IMG/VR virus record: IMGVR_UViG_3300048065_000516
Location: 1 to 26,113 of that record
DNA from: a virus
Length of the DNA stretch: 26,113 nucleotides
Reading direction: 5' to 3' (one strand)
The translations under genes were made by a program, and so were the position numbers. Shown in pieces: positions 14,601 through 19,801 of the stretch. The notes below the pieces were generated by a model, which saw only the letters and a program-made list of their open reading frames with translations, ran no database searches and was not told the origin of the DNA. Positions within the stretch are counted from its first letter, which is position 1, and every line of letters begins with the position of its first letter.

Positions 14601-14617
14601 TGCGATACTGTGTCGCA
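14601..14617 (-). promoter_or_regulatory. Dyad next to the Shine-Dalgarno of the first leftward gene
   Basis: Arms TGCGA and TCGCA (14601-14605, 14613-14617) with a 7-nt loop end at the AGGAGG ribosome site of the 94-aa gene. The stem borders, and by one base touches, that site on the leftward mRNA, so it could modulate translation or be a protein-binding site. Confidence 0.4.
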
Positions 14618-14640
14618 AGGGATAAAAACATATGCCTAGA

Positions 14641-14690
14641 TGGTGCTGGCGGAGAGACTCGAACTCCCAACCGCCCGATTACAAATCGGG
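14641..14690 (-). other. 3' half of a tRNA-Thr(UGU) gene; probable attP core
   Basis: On the minus strand the segment holds an anticodon stem-loop CCCGA-TTTGTAA-TCGGG (anticodon TGT), a 5-nt variable loop CGGTT, a T-arm GGGAG-TTCGAGT-CTCTC, a 3' acceptor strand CGCCAGC, discriminator A and encoded CCA at 14641-14643. The structure is canonical from position 27 to the 3' end. No D-arm and no 5' acceptor strand GCTGGCG is found upstream, so it is not a full tRNA. A tRNA 3' half including CCA in a genome with a tyrosine integrase is the classic attP identity segment, which restores the host tRNA on integration. Crossover would be expected near the anticodon loop. Confidence 0.88.
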
Positions 14691-14820
14691 AACCACCAAG
14701 GAATAACCCTTGCTTGAGATCACAGTGAATCAATTTGACAAGTATTGCAAGCACTATTTTACAAACAGCGACACAAAAGCAGATCGGCTGGTAATCCTGC
14801 GCTTTGCAAGGTGTAGACCT

Positions 14821-14854
14821 GCGGGGGCTTCAGGTTAACGAGTAGCCTCTCCGC
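14821..14854. other. Imperfect GC-rich hairpin in the divergence region
   Basis: GCGG(14821-14824) pairs with CCGC (14851-14854), and GGCT (14826-14829) with AGCC (14844-14847), leaving a 14-nt loop. There is no T-tract on either strand, so it is not a standard terminator. The stretch 14695-14883 otherwise shows no gene; this hairpin may be part of an integrase arm region or a leader RNA. Confidence 0.35.
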
Positions 14855-14883
14855 AAGCCTACAACCTAGGGAAACACGTCAGA

Positions 14884-14899
14884 AGTTTTGTGTCCACCT
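14884..14899 (+). promoter_or_regulatory. Shared 16-mer, copy 2 (candidate phage promoter)
   Basis: AGTTTTGTGTCCACCT on the plus strand, identical to the minus-strand copy at 10650-10665. It is 460 bp upstream of the first virion gene and points toward it. Two exact copies ahead of the RNA polymerase gene and the late arm fit promoters for the phage RNA polymerase, but no transcription data are available. Confidence 0.5.
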
Positions 14900-14930
14900 C
14901 TTAGATAAAAACGGTAGTAGTTTTAGGTAG

Positions 14931-15039
14931 TACCTAGGTGATCATATGAAAGTAAGTTGACTGTAGTCAGTACCACCACAGATAAGAACAATAGGACTTA
15001 GATCACCTAAGTATTAAGACAACTTAGATCACCTAAGTA
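14931..15039. promoter_or_regulatory. Three operator-like GATCACCTA sites
   Basis: Two exact 18-bp copies of ACTTAGATCACCTAAGTA lie at 14996-15013 and 15022-15039, with 26 bp between starts (about 2.5 helical turns). Each has symmetric arms ACTTAG/CTAAGT. A diverged inverted copy (GATCACCTAGGTA when read on the minus strand) lies at 14931-14943. I saw no other copies in the window. Placement around a sigma70-like promoter between two divergent arms is what a phage operator cluster looks like. Integrase arm sites are the main alternative. Confidence 0.65.
14957..14986 (+). promoter_or_regulatory. Sigma70-like promoter for the rightward arm
   Basis: TTGACT (14957-14962, 5 of 6 to consensus) is followed after 18 bp by GATAAG (14981-14986, 4 of 6). 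The two exact operator-like repeats begin 10 bp downstream, overlapping where transcription would start. It would drive the virion genes with host polymerase when derepressed. Confidence 0.45.
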
Positions 15040-15084
15040 CCAGCTCCCGATTTATTCATAAAAGAGTAATAACTCCACCACAGA

Positions 15085-15090
15085 TATAAT
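15085..15090 (+). promoter_or_regulatory. Isolated consensus -10 box TATAAT
   Basis: A perfect TATAAT with no good -35 at 16-18 bp. It lies in a second copy of the 12-mer CCACCACAGATA (15075-15086), whose first copy (14973-14984) overlaps the -10 of the promoter just upstream. If used, it would need an activator or be part of a phage-polymerase promoter. Confidence 0.3.
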
Positions 15091-15358
15091 TCTGTTTGTC
15101 GCTCCTTAATGACCCAATGTCTCTCAGGTATTCATAGGATCAGCCAGCCGATGCGACATCGGCAACACAAAAGCACCAACAGTATCAACAGTTTACCAGA
15201 CACTGACCAGGCGATTGGGACTCCTGCCCACTTTTGGCACCCCCGTGGCGTCGTAACTCAGATCAATTCCAAAAAGCCGCTAAAGCCCCGCGTTGTTGTT
15301 GTTGTTCCGACCTTCTTCATCAGAGGACTCCCCCAGAGAAAACAAAGGAAACCCCTAA
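15091..15358 (+). other. Gene-free leader of the virion arm, with a perfect hairpin
   Basis: I see no convincing gene in these 268 bp; the only long frame (from 15109) has no ribosome site. The leader has a perfect 7-bp hairpin with a 3-nt loop at 15147-15163 (GCCGATG/CATCGGC), without a T-tract, and five GTT triplets at 15292-15306. It could be a structured 5' UTR. Confidence 0.5.
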
Positions 15359-16045
15359 ATGGCACTAGAATCAGGCACCTATATAAACAGCCTTGTAGCC
15401 ACCAACCCAGTAGCAACTGATGGTCTGGCTCAAGCAGACGACCACATGCGACTAATCAAGGCTACAGTTCTAGCGTCTTTTCCTAATATCACTGGAGCCA
15501 TGACGGCCACACAGGCGGTACTCAACGGTATAGACGCTCGTATGACAGCCTTGGAAACAGCCTTTGCCACAGGCACCAAGATGCTATTCCAGCAGACCAC
15601 AGCCCCTACAGGCTGGACTAAGGACACCTCAAGCAACGATAAGGCACTCCGCGTTGTATCAGGCACTGTCGGTTCTGGTGGTTCCGCTGGGTTCTCATCT
15701 GCCTTCTCCAGTATCACCCCTGCTGGTTCCATCAGCAACACCGTGGCTGGCTCCACTGCTTCTCATGCTATCACAGTAAACGAGATGCCAGCTCACTCCC
15801 ACGCTATCACAGGTACATACAAACGTGATGATGGAAGTGGTGGTGGCGGTCATTTCCCACATGGATCAGCTCGTAGTACATCAACTAGCATCTCAGGTTT
15901 CTTAGATATCACAGCCAGTAATACTGGTGGTGACGCAGGTCACACTCACGGCGTAGGTACACTTGCTGTATCTAGCACCTTCTCAGGTACATCTATTGAC
16001 CTAGCTGTAGCCTACGTAGATGTGATCATTGCGACACGAGACTAG
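15359..16045 (+). CDS. Tail collar / tail-fibre-tip-like virion protein
   Basis: A 228-residue protein, first gene of the rightward arm. Residues 15-50 (NPVATDGLAQADDHMRLIKATVLASFPNI) match a short N-terminal segment common in marine podovirus tail proteins. The second half carries the phage collar-like pattern: LFQQTTAPTGWTKDTSSNDKALRVVSG (about 75-101), then EMPAHSHAI and GDAGHTHGVG with conserved His pairs, ending YVDVIIATRD. Such domains form trimeric fibre tips that bind receptors, with His residues often coordinating metal. Gly/Ser/Thr-rich low-complexity stretches separate the blocks. The ATG has AAAGGAAA upstream. The exact virion role (short fibre or tail tip) is inferred. Confidence 0.78.
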   Translation: MALESGTYINSLVATNPVATDGLAQADDHMRLIKATVLASFPNITGAMTATQAVLNGIDARMTALETAFATGTKMLFQQTTAPTGWTKDTSSNDKALRVVSGTVGSGGSAGFSSAFSSITPAGSISNTVAGSTASHAITVNEMPAHSHAITGTYKRDDGSGGGGHFPHGSARSTSTSISGFLDITASNTGGDAGHTHGVGTLAVSSTFSGTSIDLAVAYVDVIIATRD

Positions 16046-16050
16046 AACCC

Positions 16051-16338
16051 ATGAAGCTAGAGGTAAAACAGAACTGTCCACTAGATAGCTTCAATCCTTG
16101 TCGTCAATTCGACTGTGCGTGGTTCATGAAGATACAAGGGCATAACCCAAACACAGGAGACCCCACAGAGGAGTGGGGATGTTCTATGGCTTGGCTACCT
16201 ATACTCATGATTGAGAACGCACAGCAGTCTAGGTCTACAGGGGCGGCTGTCGAGTCATTCCGTAATGAGATGGTTACACAGAACATAAAGAACACCGAGT
16301 TACTTAAAAACGAACAGTTACATCTGGAAGGGAACTAA
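16051..16338 (+). CDS. Conserved phage protein of unknown function, 95 aa
   Basis: A 95-residue protein with four Cys residues in the first half (NCPLDSFNPCRQFDCAWFMKIQG and WGCSMAW), followed by LPILMIENAQQSRSTGAAVESFRNEMV. The C-x7-C-x4-C ... C arrangement could bind a metal or an iron-sulphur centre. I recognise the pattern from marine phage genomes, in the same setting between tail proteins, but no function is known. It starts 5 bp after the previous stop, with only a weak ribosome site. Confidence 0.78.
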   Translation: MKLEVKQNCPLDSFNPCRQFDCAWFMKIQGHNPNTGDPTEEWGCSMAWLPILMIENAQQSRSTGAAVESFRNEMVTQNIKNTELLKNEQLHLEGN

Positions 16339-16343
16339 AGCTA

Positions 16344-17957
16344 ATGGCGATCCTACCCATACGTGACCTAGGTGACACTGGAGTTGTTACAGATGTATCC
16401 CCGTATAACATCCCCATCAATGCTTTCAACAAGGCTTTCAATGTACGTTTTGATGAGGGCAAGGTGCTACGTGCGCCTATCTTCCGTAAGATCAAAGATA
16501 GCTTAGGTTTTACTCCTAGGTTTACCTACGGCATTGTTCCTTCTAGTGGCTTTGATACCACTTTGCTGTTGTCGAACTCATGGGTAATCAACGAGTATGC
16601 TTCGGGTACTGTAAGTAACAGGTCTGGTTCCATATCTGGTTCTGATGACCCTAGGCCATACACAGGCACCTCACTTGCTGACGTAGTTTACATAAACAGA
16701 CCAGACAGGGTTCCAGTGTACCGCCTAAGTACAGGCATTAACTTTGCTGACCTAACTAACTGGGATAGCAACTGGCGTGCCTCATCACTTAGGTCATACG
16801 GTGACTTCCTGATAGCCATGAACATGACAGAGGGTTCTGCAAACTACCCAACCCGTGTTCGCTTCAGTAACCTAGTTACAGCTAACTCAATACCTGATAG
16901 CTGGGATGAAACAGATACAACTAAGTCTGCTGGCTTTAACGACCTAGTACAGATTAAGACTGAGATCATCGATGGTGCTACCCTAGGTACTAACTTTATT
17001 ATCTACGCTAGTGACCAAGTGTGGATGATGGAGTTTGTCGGTGGAACCTTTATCTTTAACTTCCGTAAGCTCTTTACAGATGCTGGTGTTATTAACCAGA
17101 ACTGTGTTGTCGAGGTAGAAGGTAAACACTTTGTCTTTGGTGCTTTTGACATCTACACCCATGATGGTACATCCAAGCAATCTATATGTGATGAACGAGT
17201 TAAGAACTTTATATACTCAAGCATCAACAACCAAGATTCCGACAGGTGTTTTGTACAGCACAACCCGACACTCAACGAGATATACTTCTGCTATAAGTCT
17301 GGTGATGAATACGTAGCATTTCCTAATGCAGACCGATGTAACAGGGCGGCAGTTTATAACTACCGTAATAACACATGGTCATTCATGGATTTACCTAACG
17401 TATCCAGTGGCACCATAGCTAACGTAAACTCAGTGGCTACCTATGCAACCAGCAGTACATCTTATGCCCTCACTGGTGGCACCTACTACCAGCAGGAAGA
17501 CTCTTTCAACCGTCATACCCTGATGGTAGGTGAGAGCCTGAGTGCCGATGGTATCACCTCAGATAAACTGTATGGCATCGATGTATCAGATGCAGGACAG
17601 ATTGCTTTTGATCTGGACACACAAGCCACTAAGCCTGTGTACCTAGAACGCACGGGTCTTGATCTTGACGAAGCTGGTCTGGGTGCTTCCCAGTATGTTG
17701 TGTGTACCCGTATCTACCCACAGGCTGATACTGTGAACACCAATGATACAACCATGAACTTCCAGTTTGGTGCATCGGACATACCGAGGTCTACCCCCAC
17801 GTATCAGTCAGCAGTTACTTTTGATGTATCTACAGATCACAAGATCGACAGCAGAGCCGCTGGTCGATACCTGTCTTACAAGGTCACATTGAATGACAAT
17901 AAGGACTTTGAAATATCAGGGTTTGACCTAGAGGTTACTGCGACAGGCAGGAGATAA
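16344..17957 (+). CDS. Tail stabilisation/nozzle-like protein (beta-propeller type)
   Basis: A 537-residue virion protein dominated by short beta strands. Regions such as SLRSYGDFLIAMNM (about 149-162), RVRFSNLVTANSIPDSWDETDTTKSAGFNDLVQIKTEI, FIIYASDQVWMMEF, GKHFVFGAFDIYTHDGTSKQSI and AAVYNYRNNTWSFMDL give a repeated blade-like layout. This resembles podoviral P22 gp10-type packaged-DNA stabilisation proteins and T7 gp12-type nozzles, which close the tail tube; length fits. The C-terminus (SRAAGRYLSYKVTLNDNKDFEISGFDLEV) also resembles the end of that family. The assignment is from general pattern, not a specific motif. Confidence 0.65.
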   Translation: MAILPIRDLGDTGVVTDVSPYNIPINAFNKAFNVRFDEGKVLRAPIFRKIKDSLGFTPRFTYGIVPSSGFDTTLLLSNSWVINEYASGTVSNRSGSISGSDDPRPYTGTSLADVVYINRPDRVPVYRLSTGINFADLTNWDSNWRASSLRSYGDFLIAMNMTEGSANYPTRVRFSNLVTANSIPDSWDETDTTKSAGFNDLVQIKTEIIDGATLGTNFIIYASDQVWMMEFVGGTFIFNFRKLFTDAGVINQNCVVEVEGKHFVFGAFDIYTHDGTSKQSICDERVKNFIYSSINNQDSDRCFVQHNPTLNEIYFCYKSGDEYVAFPNADRCNRAAVYNYRNNTWSFMDLPNVSSGTIANVNSVATYATSSTSYALTGGTYYQQEDSFNRHTLMVGESLSADGITSDKLYGIDVSDAGQIAFDLDTQATKPVYLERTGLDLDEAGLGASQYVVCTRIYPQADTVNTNDTTMNFQFGASDIPRSTPTYQSAVTFDVSTDHKIDSRAAGRYLSYKVTLNDNKDFEISGFDLEVTATGRR

Positions 17958-17959
17958 CT

Positions 17960-18238
17960 ATGGCTGTAAACGATAAGACCAATGTGGTCGTGCAGACTTA
18001 CTCCAGAACACAGTACCCAGTTATCGAGGAAGGTATCAGGAGATACTTCCAAGATGAGCTACAGCGCATTGAGACATCAATCAGGTCGTTAGCTCAGGCT
18101 TCAATACAGGTATCTGAGTCACCACCTGAGAATCCAATCAAGGGTATGGTTAGATACGCAGTCAGTCCATGGAACCCCCTCAGTAACGGTTTTAGTGGCC
18201 TTGTGGTCTACAATGGTACGGCATGGGTGGCGGTGTAA
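17960..18238 (+). CDS. Small virion-associated protein, 92 aa
   Basis: A 92-residue protein, with helix in the first half (QYPVIEEGIRRYFQDELQRIETSIRSLAQAS) and a short beta module at the end (GMVRYAVSPWNPLSNGFSGLVVYNGTAWVAV). The final motif, G(M/T)VRYA...NPL..G..G.V.YNG..WV.V, is seen in small structural proteins of marine podoviruses. The N-terminal helix suggests oligomerisation on a larger tail or fibre part. It starts 3 bp after the stabilisation protein, with a strong AGGAGAT site, so the two are probably made in the same ratio. Confidence 0.7.
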   Translation: MAVNDKTNVVVQTYSRTQYPVIEEGIRRYFQDELQRIETSIRSLAQASIQVSESPPENPIKGMVRYAVSPWNPLSNGFSGLVVYNGTAWVAV

Positions 18239-18522
18239 GAATACCAGTGATCGAGCGTCAGGAATACACCGTCTTCTATGAGGGTCTTAGTTACCCCGAA
18301 GGTGTACTTGTGTTTGTTCACTGCGACATAAAACAAGCATGGTCAAAGACTGTAAAGCAGTCACTCAAGACTGACTTTGATCACTTACTAAGGATGAGGC
18401 AACAACCTTTGTACTGCCTCAGACATGACACAAAACAAGAGAAGTTCATCAAGATGTTTGGCTTTGAGTTTTCATTCTCAATGCCTGATCACAACCTAGA
18501 TGTTTACATACTGGAGGTATGA
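18223..18522 (+). CDS. Small protein with acetyltransferase-like end, possible T7 gp13-like internal protein
   Basis: A 99-residue protein. The sequence HCDIKQAWSKTVKQSLKTDFDHLLRMRQQPLYCLRHDTKQEKFIKMFGFEFS reads like the second half of a small GNAT-type fold (KF.KMFGFE), and T7 gp13 and DUF2833-like podoviral proteins have a comparable end before the larger ejection proteins. The gene order, just ahead of the gp14-like gene, agrees. It overlaps the previous gene by 16 bp and has no clear ribosome site, so it depends on coupling. Confidence in function is low. Confidence 0.6.
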   Translation: MGGGVRIPVIERQEYTVFYEGLSYPEGVLVFVHCDIKQAWSKTVKQSLKTDFDHLLRMRQQPLYCLRHDTKQEKFIKMFGFEFSFSMPDHNLDVYILEV

Positions 18523-18523
18523 A

Positions 18524-19552
18524 ATGGGTGCAGAAATAGTAGCCCCGATTGCAGGTTCTGTTATTGGCGGTATAATGGGAAACAAAGCCGCAAAGAAACA
18601 AGCTGGAGCGCACCGCTACGCCGCTGATATGAACGCCCGTGGTTATAATGATGCTCGTCCTTACATCCAAGATATGTATGAAGGTGGCACCAAAGCCCTA
18701 AATGATTCCTTGGAAGCAGGTTACTACAGCGGTGATACATACGCTGGCATGAACGACATGCAACGTAACGCCATGAACAATATGTATGGCTTTGGTAATC
18801 AAGGTTTCACTGGTGGTCAGAACCTGATGAACGCTAGTGCTGGCTTTGGTACTAACTATGCAGACCTATTCAATGCCGCTGGTGGAGACCGTATGGCTAC
18901 TGCACGTCAGTATGCTATGGACAACTCACAGCCCTTGGTCGATGCCGCTTTGCGTGACAGCACACGTAACCTACAAGAGAACACCTTGCGTAACATAGGC
19001 ATGGGTGCATCTGGTACTGGCAATGCGAACAGCTCAAGAGCTGGTGTAGCAGAGGCTATTGCTGGTCGTGCATATGCTGACCGTGCGGCTGATGTATCAG
19101 CAGACATCTCTGACAACCTTATGCGGCGTTCTCTTGCAGAACAGAATACAGCTTTCCGTAATCAGATGGCGGCTAACCAAGGTCTTGGTGGTGCATACAC
19201 TACAGGCTTTGGCATGGGTACAGACGCTGGTCGTCTTATGGGTGCCGCTGGTGATGCTATGCAGAAAGACGCACAGATGGAACTCAATGAACGCAGGAAG
19301 TTCTTTGAGGGCAACCGCGACTATGCACTAGATCAGTACAACAAGTACAACGCAGGTATCCTTGGTCGCGCTCCACAAACTAGCAGACAATCAGCTAACT
19401 TGGTCGATCCAACTATGGCAGGTCTTAGTGGTGCTATGGCTGGCTTTGGTTTTGGTCAGAAGTACCTATCACCAATGTTTAACCAGCAAACACAGGCAAT
19501 GCCAACACCCGCACCGCAAATACCATTGGCGCAGGGCTATTTGAGTCATTAA
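18524..19552 (+). CDS. Internal virion (ejection) protein, T7 gp14-like
   Basis: A 342-residue protein with a glycine-rich hydrophobic N-terminus (MGAEIVAPIAGSVIGGIMGN), the usual start of gp14/gp7-type DNA-ejection proteins that insert into the host outer membrane. The middle is alanine-rich helix with many Asn, Met and Gly residues, including MGASGTGNANSSRAGVAEAIAGRAYADRA, a motif recurrent in podoviral ejection proteins. A second glycine-rich hydrophobic segment near the end (DPTMAGLSGAMAGFGFG) may also enter the membrane. I chose ATG at 18524, with GGAGGT 5 bases upstream, rather than the frame's earlier start. It follows the previous stop after 1 bp. Confidence 0.85.
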   Translation: MGAEIVAPIAGSVIGGIMGNKAAKKQAGAHRYAADMNARGYNDARPYIQDMYEGGTKALNDSLEAGYYSGDTYAGMNDMQRNAMNNMYGFGNQGFTGGQNLMNASAGFGTNYADLFNAAGGDRMATARQYAMDNSQPLVDAALRDSTRNLQENTLRNIGMGASGTGNANSSRAGVAEAIAGRAYADRAADVSADISDNLMRRSLAEQNTAFRNQMAANQGLGGAYTTGFGMGTDAGRLMGAAGDAMQKDAQMELNERRKFFEGNRDYALDQYNKYNAGILGRAPQTSRQSANLVDPTMAGLSGAMAGFGFGQKYLSPMFNQQTQAMPTPAPQIPLAQGYLSH

Positions 19553-19612
19553 TAACGCGGCACGTTACTACCAACAGAATTACACTATTAGGTCATAACA
19601 AAGGAGTATCCT
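19553..19612. promoter_or_regulatory. Short intergenic gap with a dyad
   Basis: A 60-bp gap before the small secreted-like ORF. It contains the dyad TAACG-CGGCA-CGTTA (19553-19567), with no T-tract, and ends in a strong AAGGAG ribosome site. A processing or weak regulatory site is possible. Confidence 0.3.
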
Positions 19613-19801
19613 ATGACAATAGTCTGGACACTGCTCCTTACTGTTTGCACCTCTGAGATATGTGTCAAACAGCCGATTGATTTCTTTCGTACACAGCAAG
19701 AATGTCACAAGGCAATGCTTACATACAACAAGATGCCCAAAGACGGTCAATGGAAAACAATAGATTATAGATGTATTGTTATAGGTGGCATTGAGATATG
19801 A
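19613..19801 (+). CDS. Small exported or membrane-anchored Cys protein, 62 aa
   Basis: A 62-residue protein with a short hydrophobic N-terminus (MTIVWTLLLTVCTSEICVKQ) and four Cys at 12, 17, 31 and 54. The layout (hydrophobic start, VC...C, later QQEC and YRC) loosely recalls the DUF1482 family of small phage proteins, whose function is unknown. The Cys spacing would allow two disulphides if exported. It has a clear AAGGAG ribosome site and overlaps the next gene by 4 bp (ATGA). No classical holin, endolysin or spanin is visible in the window, so a lysis-related role cannot be excluded. Confidence 0.68.
   Translation: MTIVWTLLLTVCTSEICVKQPIDFFRTQQECHKAMLTYNKMPKDGQWKTIDYRCIVIGGIEI

Noticed and set aside
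14566-14754. 62-codon minus frame over the tRNA-Thr half
   Set aside because: It translates the tRNA segment (the GVRVSPPAP-type string usual for tRNA readthrough), and the true gene start is at 14587 with AGGAGG.
14641-14760. A complete tRNA gene
   Set aside because: Only the anticodon arm, T-arm and 3' acceptor are present; no D-arm or matching 5' acceptor strand upstream.
14697-14760. Leftward sigma70 promoter (TTGCAA or TTGTCA with candidate -10s)
   Set aside because: No -10 with more than weak agreement at 16-18 bp; not called although a leftward promoter is expected somewhere here.
15109-15420. 103-codon plus-strand frame ahead of the first virion gene
   Set aside because: No ribosome site, odd low-complexity composition (five Val from GTT repeats), and it overlaps the well-supported gene starting at 15359.
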